Positions 24,785 to 32,089 of a stretch of DNA of 47,423 nt are shown here, piece after piece (position 1 is the first letter of the stretch; the number at the start of each line of letters is the position of its first letter). The notes under the pieces are model-generated. The model ran no database searches. It was not told where the DNA came from and saw nothing but the letters and a program-made list of their open reading frames with translations. This stretch comes from an uncultured Collinsella sp. (GTDB lineage: Bacteria > Actinomycetota > Coriobacteriia > Coriobacteriales > Coriobacteriaceae): NCBI GenBank assembly GCA_958427145.1, contig CAUAAZ010000014.1:1-47423 (forward strand), written 5' to 3'. A program made the position numbers and the translations under genes.

Positions 24785-24807
24785 CAAAACGACCGACCAA
24801 GTCCCAA

Positions 24808-24842
24808 ACCACCACAAAGGTGCCTGTCCCCTTTGTGGTGGT
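24808..24842 (-). repeat. Constant-core palindrome 9
   Basis: Arms ACCACCACAAAGG (24808-24820) and CCTTTGTGGTGGT (24830-24842), core in reverse orientation, as at 17771. Confidence 0.85.
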
Positions 24843-24858
24843 GGAGTGGTCGGCATAG

Positions 24859-24896
24859 AAAAAGTCCCCGCCGGGCGTGTGCTCGACGGGGACTTT
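24859..24896 (-). terminator. Terminator of the nfnAB operon
   Basis: AAAGTCCCCG (24861-24870) pairs with CGGGGACTTT (24887-24896); on the minus strand the stem is followed by TTTTTCT. Confidence 0.88.
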
Positions 24897-24924
24897 GCCG
24901 TTTGATGACTAGCGTTGAGGGTGA

Positions 24925-26334
24925 TTACTCGCCCAGCAGGCTCTTGGTGATGGAGGCAGCGGCCTTCTTGCCGGCGCCCATCGCCAGAATGACCGTAGCG
25001 GCACCGGTGACGATGTCGCCGCCAGCCCAGATGCGGGGATCGGTGGTCTGGCCGGTCTCCTCGTCGGCGACGATGTAGCCCCACTTGTTGAGCTCCATCT
25101 TGCCACCGATCTTCTTTGCGAAGGGGTTGGCGTTGGTGCCGATAGCCGAGATCGCGACATCGCAGGGAATCTCCTCGATGGCGCCCTCGATGGGCACCGG
25201 GCGACGACGGCCGGACTCGTCGGGCTCGCCGAGTTCCATCTTCTGGACCTTGACGGCGCATACGGAGCCGTCCTCGCCAGCGACAAACTCGAGCGGGGAG
25301 ACGAGCGGCAGAACCTCGACGCCCTCGGCCTTAGCGTGGTGCAGCTCGGCGCGACGGCAGGGCATCTCGTCCTCGGTACGACGGTAGGCGATGATGGCGT
25401 GCTCGGCGCCCAGACGCTTGGCGGTACGGACGGCGTCCATAGCCACGTTGCCGCCACCAAAGACGACGACGTTCTTGCCGTGCTTGGTGGGGGTGTCGTA
25501 CTCGGGGAACTTGTTGGCCTTCATCAGGTTCACGCGGGTGAGGTACTCGTTAGCGAAGAAGACGTTGGGCAGGTTCTCGCCGGGGACGTTGAGGAACTTG
25601 GGCAGGCCAGCGCCGGTCGCCACGTAGATGGCGTCGAAGCCCTGCTCGAACAGCTCCTCGGCCGTGGCCATGTTGCCCACGACGGAGTTGTACTCAAACT
25701 TGACGCCCATGTCCTCCAGGCCGTCGATCTCGCGCTTGACGACTGCCTTGGGCAGACGGAACTCGGGGATGCCGTAGACCAGCACGCCGCCGCCGGTGAA
25801 GAAGGCCTCAAAGACGGTAACGTCAAAGCCGTTACGGGCGAGCTCGCCGGCGCAGGTGATGCCGGACGGGCCGGAGCCGACGACGGCGACCTTCTTGCCG
25901 TTCTTGGGAGCCATCTTGGGCGTGGAGGCGAGCTCGGGGCGGTCACCCAGGAAGCGCTCGAGCTGGCCGATGGCCACGGGCTCGGACTTCTTGCCGCGGA
26001 TGCACTTGCCCTCGCACTGGTTCTCCTGCGGGCAGACGCGGCCGCAGATGGCGGGAAGCATGGAGTCCTCGCGGATGGTATCGAGAGCGCCGCCGAAGTC
26101 CTTCTCGCGGATCTGCTCGATAAAGCGGGGGATGTTGATGTTGACGGGGCAGCCCTCAACACAGAACGGCTTCTTGCAGTTGAGGCAGCGCTCGGCCTCG
26201 GCCAGCGCCATCTCCTCGGTGAAGCCCTTGTCGACGGGGCGGAAGTCGCAGGCGCGCTCGGCAGCCGGCTCCTCGTTATCGGGGGTGCGGGGCGACTTCA
26301 TATCGGCAACGAAACGACCGTTAACTAGTGGCAT
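24925..26334 (-). CDS. nfnB: NfnB-type NADPH-binding flavoprotein (glutamate synthase small-subunit family)
   Basis: 469 residues of the GltD/NfnB/SudA flavoprotein family. Two [4Fe-4S] cysteine sets are visible: C50, C53, C58, C62 and C97, C101, C107, C111. The FAD-binding motif VVGSGPSG lies near 151-158 and the NADPH-binding GGGNVAMDAVRTAKRLGA further on. The C-terminal ATVILAMGAGKKAA closes the FAD domain. Partnership with the adjacent FAD/[2Fe-2S] subunit points to NfnAB, the electron-bifurcating NADH-dependent ferredoxin:NADP+ oxidoreductase, rather than a true glutamate synthase; no GltB is present. Its start overlaps the nfnA stop by 10 bp. Confidence 0.85.
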   Translation of the reverse strand: MPLVNGRFVADMKSPRTPDNEEPAAERACDFRPVDKGFTEEMALAEAERCLNCKKPFCVEGCPVNINIPRFIEQIREKDFGGALDTIREDSMLPAICGRVCPQENQCEGKCIRGKKSEPVAIGQLERFLGDRPELASTPKMAPKNGKKVAVVGSGPSGITCAGELARNGFDVTVFEAFFTGGGVLVYGIPEFRLPKAVVKREIDGLEDMGVKFEYNSVVGNMATAEELFEQGFDAIYVATGAGLPKFLNVPGENLPNVFFANEYLTRVNLMKANKFPEYDTPTKHGKNVVVFGGGNVAMDAVRTAKRLGAEHAIIAYRRTEDEMPCRRAELHHAKAEGVEVLPLVSPLEFVAGEDGSVCAVKVQKMELGEPDESGRRRPVPIEGAIEEIPCDVAISAIGTNANPFAKKIGGKMELNKWGYIVADEETGQTTDPRIWAGGDIVTGAATVILAMGAGKKAAASITKSLLGE

Positions 26335-27164
26335 GCGCAGCTCTTTTCCTCATAGGCCTTGAGGGACTCGCCCTCTTCGGAACGGTAAGCGGCCTGGCGG
26401 GCACGAAGGTCATCCCAGTCGACCAGGGTGGCATCGAAGTCGGGGCCGTCGACGCAAGCGAACTTGGTCACGCCGCCCACCTCGACGCGGCAGCAGCCGC
26501 ACATACCGGTGCCGTCAACCATGATGGGGTTGAGCGACGCGGTGATGGGGGTGTCGTATTTCTGGGCGGTGAGGGTCGAGAACTTCATCATCGGAACGGG
26601 GCCGACGCAGAAGACCTGGCTCACGGCCTTGTCCTGCAGCAGGCGCTCCAGCGGAGCGGTGACAACGCCCTGCTCGCCGTAGGAGCCGTCGTCAGTGGTG
26701 ATGTGGATGTGGTCCTCGTCGAGGAGCTCGCGGAACTGGTCCTCCATAAGCAGGAGGTCCTTGGTGCGGGCGCCCATGATGGCGTGCACCTCGTGGCCGG
26801 TCTCGACCAGGTGCTTGGCGACCGGGAAGGCAATTGCCAGGCCGACGCCGCCGCCAATGACGGCGCAGGGGCCCTCAGCCATCTCGGTGGGAACGCCCAG
26901 CGGGCCCACGACGTCGCGCAGCGACTCGCCGGCCTCGTAGGTGGAAAGCATTTCGGTGGTCTTGCCGATCACCATGAAGATGAACTCGACCCAGCCCTCG
27001 TCACCGTTCCAGCCGGCCAGGGTAAACGGGACACGCTCGCCCGTCTCGTTGGCGCGGACCATGAGGAACTGTCCAGCGTGCGCATGCTTGGCGATTGCGG
27101 GCGCCTCGATGCGGAACTTGAACACCTTCTCCGAGAACTGCGTCTTCTCCAGGATCTTATACAT
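26325..27164 (-). CDS. nfnA: NfnA-type FAD/NAD-binding [2Fe-2S] subunit
   Basis: 279 residues of the ferredoxin-NADP reductase / dihydroorotate dehydrogenase electron-transfer subunit family. An FAD domain (RVPFTLAGW, about 45-52), an NAD domain (VIGGGVGLA near 102-110; CVGPVPMMK near 186-194) and a C-terminal cluster motif with C222, C224, C225 and C237 are present. With NfnB it would balance NADH, NADPH and ferredoxin, a plausible role in an anaerobe. AGAGAGGGG precedes ATG 27164. A short Cys-rich tail (CACH) ends the protein. Confidence 0.85.
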   Translation of the reverse strand: MYKILEKTQFSEKVFKFRIEAPAIAKHAHAGQFLMVRANETGERVPFTLAGWNGDEGWVEFIFMVIGKTTEMLSTYEAGESLRDVVGPLGVPTEMAEGPCAVIGGGVGLAIAFPVAKHLVETGHEVHAIMGARTKDLLLMEDQFRELLDEDHIHITTDDGSYGEQGVVTAPLERLLQDKAVSQVFCVGPVPMMKFSTLTAQKYDTPITASLNPIMVDGTGMCGCCRVEVGGVTKFACVDGPDFDATLVDWDDLRARQAAYRSEEGESLKAYEEKSCACH

Positions 27165-27341
27165 AGAACCCCTCTCTTGTTAGGGCCGCCGAACCGTGCC
27201 TCCACGGAAATGGACGGTAGCCCGAATAAAACCGTACGCGCACAGGCGTTGTGCAGACATACGGTGCAAATTATACCCTCATGGACATGTCGCTTACGTG
27301 TGTCTTCGGCGGTTGGGAGCAGGGTTTATCCACTTTGGCCT

Positions 27342-27376
27342 ACCAAAGGGGGAGAGGTTTATTTTGGTCGGTTTTA
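27342..27376 (+). repeat. Constant-core palindrome 10 (degenerate left arm)
   Basis: Core GGGGAGAGGTTTA with right flank TTTTGGTCGGTTTTA, nearly that of the purF copy. The left arm has decayed to ACCAAAG (27342-27348). Confidence 0.6.
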
Positions 27377-27389
27377 TCAGGTAAAACGG

Positions 27390-27433
27390 CAAAGGGGGCC
27401 GGCCTCTGGTTGTGATGAGGCCGGCCCCCTTTG
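27390..27433. terminator. 17-bp perfect GC-rich hairpin downstream of pth
   Basis: Arms 27390-27406 and 27417-27433 (CAAAGGGGGCCGGCCTC and complement) with a 10-nt loop. On the minus strand it is followed by CCGTTTTACC, so it may terminate pth transcription; there is no T run on the plus strand. Confidence 0.5.
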
Positions 27434-27498
27434 GGGTGCTATGCATGTATGGTTGCAGCGTGTTTATTGCGATGTGCCGACTGCGGCGTTTACGCAGA

Positions 27499-27541
27499 TA
27501 AAACCTGCCAAAATAAACCTGTTCCTAAATGATAGGTTTTA
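27499..27541 (-). repeat. Constant-core palindrome 11, overlapping the pth stop codon
   Basis: On the minus strand it reads TAAAACCTATCATTT, then core AGGAACAGGTTTA, then TTTTGGCAGGTTTTA. Its first TAA is the stop codon of pth, the same arrangement as at purF. Confidence 0.8.
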
Positions 27542-28168
27542 GTGCTTGCCGTTGGCGGAGGCGGCGCCGTTGACATGGTCGCGGGCATAGACCACGCCGT
27601 GCACGATCGCCAGGCCGGCGGCGTCGGCCGCGCGGGCGCAGGTGTCCTGGAAATCCTCGGCCTCGCGGGCGCGCAGCTGCTTGAGCACGTAGTCTGCCAC
27701 GGGCATTTTGCCGGGAGGGTTGCCGATGCCGGTGCGGATGCGGCTGAAGTCGCGGCTGCCCATCTTGTCGATGATGGAGCGCAGGCCGTTGTGACCGGCG
27801 TGGCCGCCGCCCACCTTAACGCGGACGTCGCCGGCGGGAATATCGAGCTCGTCGTGGATTACGAGCAGCTCCTCGGCCTTGATCTTGTACTCGCGGCAGA
27901 GCTTGGAGATGGGGCCACCCGAGGTATTCATATACGACTGCGGCTTGACCAGTACAATCTGGCGCTTACCGCCCTCTTCCTCGGGATCGTTGATGTTGAT
28001 GAGCGCGACCTCGGCGCCGGCCTGGTTTTTCCAGTACGTGACGCCGGCCTGACGGGCCAGCTCGTCGATCGCCTTAAAGCCGGCGTTGTGGCGGGTCTCG
28101 GCATATTCCTCGCCCGGGTTACCAAGCCCGGCAACCATGCGAATCTTAAGCGGCTGTGCAGCTGCCAT
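27539..28168 (-). CDS. pth: Peptidyl-tRNA hydrolase
   Basis: Releases peptides from prematurely dropped peptidyl-tRNA. 209 residues. It has the family signature GLGNPGEEYAETRHNAGF with the substrate-binding Asn17 and catalytic His27, then KPQSYMNTSGG, the Asp in VIHDELDIPAG, and GGGHAGHNGLRSI. Slightly longer at the C-terminus than typical (Ala/Asn tail). AAGGA precedes ATG 28168. It lies downstream of prs across a 243-bp gap with a giant palindrome. The stop codon is supplied by the repeat at 27499-27541. Confidence 0.96.
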   Translation of the reverse strand: MAAAQPLKIRMVAGLGNPGEEYAETRHNAGFKAIDELARQAGVTYWKNQAGAEVALININDPEEEGGKRQIVLVKPQSYMNTSGGPISKLCREYKIKAEELLVIHDELDIPAGDVRVKVGGGHAGHNGLRSIIDKMGSRDFSRIRTGIGNPPGKMPVADYVLKQLRAREAEDFQDTCARAADAAGLAIVHGVVYARDHVNGAASANGKH

Positions 28169-28283
28169 ATTTGTCCTTCCGTTACATAAAAAGTTTAATC
28201 AACGACAAAGGCTACCACGCCCGCCGAAGGCGAGGAAAGGTTGCAGCAAAGTCATTTCAGAAAACAGCTGCCCCGAGACAGCA

Positions 28284-28388
28284 GGAAGCCCCGGACGCGC
28301 CGGGAGGGGTTATCAAAGCGAACATCCCGCAGCCGCAAAGCGGCGAGGACGTTCGCGTGATAACCCCGCAGGCGCGTCCGGGGCTTCC
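28284..28388. repeat. 105-nt long hairpin between prs and pth
   Basis: Left arm 28284-28323 and right arm 28349-28388 pair over about 36 of 40 positions: GGAAGCCCCGGACGCGCC with GGCGCGTCCGGGGCTTCC exactly, then GGGGTTATCA with TGATAACCCC, then GCGAAC with GTTCGC. The apex GCCGC-AAA-GCGGC adds another stem. No T run follows on either strand. Confidence 0.75.
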
Positions 28389-28411
28389 GGAGGGATGCGA
28401 GGGTCGAGCGA

Positions 28412-29398
28412 CTACAGCGCGAAGTCGCCGCCGACGAGCGTGGAGACGGGCTCCTCGTGGTAAACGGCGGAGATGGCCTGAGCGAACTCCTCGGCGACCG
28501 AGATGGTCTTGATCTTGCCGCCGACCTCGACAGGAATGGCGTCGGTGACGAGGCACTCGACGATGGGGGCGTCGTTCAGACGCTCGATGGCCGGACCGGA
28601 GAAGATGCCGTGGGTGGCACAGACGTAGATGTCGCCAGCGCCCATAGCCTTGAGCTCCTTGACGTTGGCGCACAGGGTGCCAGCGGTGTCGATCATGTCG
28701 TCGTTGATGATGCAGGTCTTGCCCTTGATGTCGCCGATGATGCCCATGACCTCGGCGGCGTTGTGGCGCGGACGGCCCTTGTGGGCGATGGCCAGGTCGC
28801 AGTCGAGCATGTCGGACAGCTTCTTGGCGGCCTTGGCACGACCCACGTCGGGGGAGACGACAACCAGGTTGTCGGTGTCGAAGTGCATGTCGTTGTAGTA
28901 CTGGCCAAACAGCGGCAGCGCGGACAGGTGGTTAACCGGGATATCGAAGAAGCCCTGGATCTGGCCCTGGTGCAGGTCGAGGGTGATGATGCGGTTGACG
29001 CCGGCGCGCTCGAGCAGGTTGGCGACGAGGCGGGCGGTGATGGGCTCGCGCGGGCCGGCCTTGCGGTCCTGGCGGGCATAGCCGTAGTGGGTGATAACGG
29101 CGGTGATGGAGCGGGCGGATGCGCGCTTGGCAGCGTCGGTGGCGATGAGCAGCTCCATGAGCATGTCGTTGACGTTGCCGCCGGCCACGGACTGAATCAG
29201 GAAGACGTCGGCGCCGCGGACGGTCTCGTCGTAGCGGGCGTAAATCTCACCATTGGCGAACTGCTTTAGCGTAAGGCCCGAAAGCTCGACCCCAAGGTAC
29301 TCAGCAATCTTCTGAGCGAGGGGACGGTTGGAGGAACCGGAATACACGCGGATGGACTTGCGCATATTCTCCGACTTCTCGGGATCATTAATCGGCAT
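28412..29398 (-). CDS. prs: Ribose-phosphate pyrophosphokinase (PRPP synthetase)
   Basis: Makes PRPP from ribose-5-phosphate and ATP, feeding PurF among others. 328 residues. Class I features: FANGEIYARYDETVRGADVF, the ATP-contact YGYARQDRKAGPREPITA region, the metal-binding DLHQGQIQGFFDIPVNHL signature and the PRPP loop INDDMIDTAGTL. AAGGAGAAGGG precedes ATG 29398; the sequence RKSIRVYSG begins the fold, so the first ~12 residues are an extension. It follows glmU, separated by a terminator. Confidence 0.97.
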   Translation of the reverse strand: MPINDPEKSENMRKSIRVYSGSSNRPLAQKIAEYLGVELSGLTLKQFANGEIYARYDETVRGADVFLIQSVAGGNVNDMLMELLIATDAAKRASARSITAVITHYGYARQDRKAGPREPITARLVANLLERAGVNRIITLDLHQGQIQGFFDIPVNHLSALPLFGQYYNDMHFDTDNLVVVSPDVGRAKAAKKLSDMLDCDLAIAHKGRPRHNAAEVMGIIGDIKGKTCIINDDMIDTAGTLCANVKELKAMGAGDIYVCATHGIFSGPAIERLNDAPIVECLVTDAIPVEVGGKIKTISVAEEFAQAISAVYHEEPVSTLVGGDFAL

Positions 29399-29541
29399 TA
29401 CCCTTCTCCTTTATACATCGAATGCCATATAGATGCCTTGTTGCATTGTAACCGCGCGACGGGGTTTATCGAGCCTTGATAACGTCTTTACCGTCAACGG
29501 ACACGAACCGACCACTCATCCGGTCGCGCAGGTCACGATAG

Positions 29542-29576
29542 AAAAAGGAGCCGTCCCCATGGGAACAGCTCCTTTT
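29542..29576 (-). terminator. Terminator after glmU
   Basis: AAAAGGAGC (29543-29551) pairs with GCTCCTTTT (29568-29576); on the minus strand the stem ends in TTTTTC. It separates glmU from prs. Confidence 0.85.
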
Positions 29577-29591
29577 GTGCCTGGTAAAACG

Positions 29592-31004
29592 TTACACCTC
29601 GTCGTCCTCGTGCAGACGGCGGCGATAATCGGCGGCCCAGCCCTCGATATTTACCTGACGGGCGCGGCCCAGGCCGAGTGCGTCTGCCGGAACCGGCTCG
29701 GTGATGACGGAGCCGGCGGCAACGAGCGCGCCGTCGCCGATCTGGGCGGGCGCGACCATCATGGTGTCGGAACCGATGAAGGCATCCTTGCCGATGACGG
29801 TCTTGTGCTTGTGGACGCCGTCGTAGTTGCAGGTGATGGAGCCTGCGCCCACGTTGACGCCGGAGCCCATGGTGGTGTCGCCGATGTAGGACAGGTGGGG
29901 CACCTTGGAACCCTCGCCGATCGTGGACTTCTTGATCTCCACGTGCGTGCCGGCCTTGGATCCGTCGAGCATGTGGGTGCCCGGGCGCAGGTAGGCGCGC
30001 GGGCCGCAGTCGACGCCGTTCTCGATGACGGCCTCGATGGCGATGGTCTCATCGATGATGCAGCCGCTGCCGACAGTGGTGTCGGTGAGGCGGCTGTTGG
30101 GGCCGAGCTGGCACTCTTCGCCCACGGTGACGTGGCCGATCAGATGCGTCTGCGGCCGCACGACGGTGTCGCGGCCGATGGTGGCGTCGGGGCCGATCCA
30201 GGCCTGCGTGGGGTCGATGAAGGTAACGCCCTCGGCCATCCAGTGCTCGTTGATGCGGTCGCGCGCGATGGCGGTGAGCTGCGCGAGCTGGATACGGCTG
30301 TTGACGCCCAGGCCGTCGCGGTAGTCATCGCAGTGGAAGATGGAGACTGCCTGACCGTGGCCTTTGAGGATCTCGAGCATGTCGGGCAGATAGTACTCGG
30401 ACTGCGCGTTGTCGTTGCCGATCTCGTCGATGTGCGCGGCGAGCTGCGCGCCGTCGAAGGCGTAGCAGCCGGCGTTGCACTCGAGCAGCGTGGCGGCCTG
30501 CTCGGGCGTGCAGTCCTTCTGCTCGATGATGCGCTCGATCTGGCCGTCGGCGCCCAGCTTGATACGGCCGTAGCCGAAGGGGTCGGGCGGGGTCATGGTC
30601 ATGACGGTGCAGGCGAGCTCGCCGGTGGCGACGGTCTGCGCGAACTTGGCGACGGTGTCGGCGGTGATGAGCGGCAGGTCGCCGTTGAGCACGACGACGG
30701 GGCCTTGCGTGATGCCGCAGGCCTCGAGCGCGACCTTTACGGCGTGGCCGGTGCCCAGGCGCTCGGTCTGCTCGACGCACTCGACCTTGGTGGCGCTGTT
30801 GGCGTAGGCGCCGTCGATAAGGGCGCGCATCTCGTCGGCGTGGCTGCCGATGACGACCACGACGCGGCTGCAGCCGGCCTTGATGGTGGCGTCGACGATC
30901 CACTGGACCATGGGCTTACCCAGGATCTTGTGCGAAACCTTGCAGTGGTTCGACTTCATGCGGGTGCCCTCGCCGGCGGCGAGGATAATTGCGGTTGCGT
31001 CCAT
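29592..31004 (-). CDS. glmU: Bifunctional UDP-N-acetylglucosamine pyrophosphorylase / glucosamine-1-phosphate acetyltransferase
   Basis: Makes UDP-GlcNAc for peptidoglycan. 470 residues. The N-terminal uridylyltransferase domain has LAAGEGTRMKS at residues 8-18, LNGDLPLI and FGYGRI; a left-handed beta-helix of hexapeptide repeats (from about residue 255) carries RPGTHMLDG, NYDGVHKHKT and GAGSITCN, the acetyltransferase signature. ATG 31004 is chosen because AGGAG lies six bases upstream; the 18-codon upstream extension lacks a ribosome site. Divergent from the ecfT operon. Confidence 0.97.
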   Translation of the reverse strand: MDATAIILAAGEGTRMKSNHCKVSHKILGKPMVQWIVDATIKAGCSRVVVVIGSHADEMRALIDGAYANSATKVECVEQTERLGTGHAVKVALEACGITQGPVVVLNGDLPLITADTVAKFAQTVATGELACTVMTMTPPDPFGYGRIKLGADGQIERIIEQKDCTPEQAATLLECNAGCYAFDGAQLAAHIDEIGNDNAQSEYYLPDMLEILKGHGQAVSIFHCDDYRDGLGVNSRIQLAQLTAIARDRINEHWMAEGVTFIDPTQAWIGPDATIGRDTVVRPQTHLIGHVTVGEECQLGPNSRLTDTTVGSGCIIDETIAIEAVIENGVDCGPRAYLRPGTHMLDGSKAGTHVEIKKSTIGEGSKVPHLSYIGDTTMGSGVNVGAGSITCNYDGVHKHKTVIGKDAFIGSDTMMVAPAQIGDGALVAAGSVITEPVPADALGLGRARQVNIEGWAADYRRRLHEDDEV

Positions 31005-31130
31005 GTGATCTCCTGTTACGTTATAGAGACGTGTGTTTGGAAACGATACACGGCGCAATATGATACCGCAGGCATATGATGAGCGCGTAACGATTGACGC
31101 GCGACGGCCGATGTCGCCGCCCCCGGCGTG

Positions 31131-31181
31131 ATGTTTGCGCTGGTTGTGTATGGCGGCGGCGCTGCGGCGTTGACGTTTTGA
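31131..31181 (+). other. Short hydrophobic reading frame upstream of ecfT
   Basis: MFALVVYGGGAAALTF, then stop, ending 15 bp before the ecfT start. The frame is open for about ten more codons upstream. There is no ribosome site. It could be the last codons of a lost membrane gene (for example an ECF S component) or chance; weak evidence. Confidence 0.2.
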
Positions 31182-31195
31182 GCGAGGGGATGGGG

Positions 31196-32089
31196 GTGCC
31201 CGTGGACATCATGCGAGAGGAATCGGGCAACGAGCCCGTCGCGGCATTTTCGGTGTCGCATCCGGCGGTGCCGGCGCTCTACATGGTGCTGACGCTGGGA
31301 CTCACCATGTTCTCGATGCAGCCGGTGCTGATTGCGCTGTCGCTTGCGGGCGGGTTGGCGTACGGGTTTGCGACGCGCGGCGCCGCACGTACGTTGGGGG
31401 CGCTTCGCTGGCAACTGCCGGTGATTTTGATCATCGCGGTGCTCAATCCACTGTTTAGCGCCTCGGGCTCGACGGAGCTGTTCCGTATTGGCATGCGCGC
31501 AGTGTATCTGGAGAGCATGGTATACGGCCTGTGCATGGGCGGGCTGTTTGTGGCGAGCGTGCTGTGGTTTGAGGCTGCGGCATCGATGCTCGGTTACGAC
31601 AAGGTGCTTGCGCTTTTGGGTAACACCGCGCCGGTGATCGCGCTCATGATCTCGATGTGCATGCGGCTTATCCCGCAGTTTTTGCGCCGCGGCCGTACGG
31701 TACTGGCGGTGCAGGATGCGATTGATGTACCGGGGCGCGCGCCGGCCGACCCCGTGCGTTCGCGTTTGCGGGCATCGAGCGTGTTGATGGGCTGGGGCAT
31801 GGAAGATTCGCTGGAGCGCGCGGACGCCATGCGCTCCCGTGGGTGGGGCGCCGCGACGCGTCGCACGACGTATGCACGGTATCGGCTGGGGCGCGGCGAT
31901 GTTGCCGCGCTGGTTGGGCTTGCGCTGTTTGGTGTGGCCACGGCGGCAGTGGCATGGACCGCGACGACGCAGTATTCGTTTTACCCGCAGCCATCGGCGC
32001 CGGCGCCGTGGCCAGGCTATGTTGTATACGCGGCCTGGATGGCGCTGCCCTGCGTGCTGCACGCGATTGACGAGAAGAGGTTTTGCTGA
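31196..32089 (+). CDS. ecfT: ECF transporter T component (EcfT, CbiQ family)
   Basis: About 297 residues, the transmembrane coupling subunit of an energy-coupling-factor vitamin or metal importer. Several hydrophobic helices (for example PVLIALSLAGGLAYGF, LPVILIIAVLNPLF) are followed by cytoplasmic coupling helices with the Ala-Arg-Gly type motif in ERADAMRSRGWG, which contacts the ATPases. Further helices lie at the C-terminus. GTG 31196 fits best: GAGGGG lies six bases upstream. ATG 31190 directly abuts that site, and ATG 31211 has none. The stop overlaps the ATPase start by one base (TGATG). Confidence 0.85.
   Translation: MPVDIMREESGNEPVAAFSVSHPAVPALYMVLTLGLTMFSMQPVLIALSLAGGLAYGFATRGAARTLGALRWQLPVILIIAVLNPLFSASGSTELFRIGMRAVYLESMVYGLCMGGLFVASVLWFEAAASMLGYDKVLALLGNTAPVIALMISMCMRLIPQFLRRGRTVLAVQDAIDVPGRAPADPVRSRLRASSVLMGWGMEDSLERADAMRSRGWGAATRRTTYARYRLGRGDVAALVGLALFGVATAAVAWTATTQYSFYPQPSAPAPWPGYVVYAAWMALPCVLHAIDEKRFC

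Larger units (their letters stand above)
24532..24924. other. 393-bp intergenic region after surface gene 3
   Basis: No gene. It holds flank homology with the 3' side of surface gene 2, three 25-nt-loop palindromes, one constant-core palindrome and the terminator of the convergent nfnAB operon. Confidence 0.8.
27165..27538. other. 374-bp intergenic region between nfnA and pth
   Basis: No gene. It contains the nfnA leader and promoter, one degenerate constant-core repeat (27342-27376), a 17-bp perfect hairpin (27390-27433) and one more constant-core repeat overlapping the pth stop (27499-27541). Confidence 0.7.

Noticed and set aside
24925..26334. Calling the flavoprotein a glutamate synthase small subunit
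   Set aside because: No large subunit is present, and the overlapping FAD/[2Fe-2S] partner fits NfnAB better.
29433..31079. 548-codon open frame on the plus strand
   Set aside because: Antisense to glmU, whose motifs are unmistakable.
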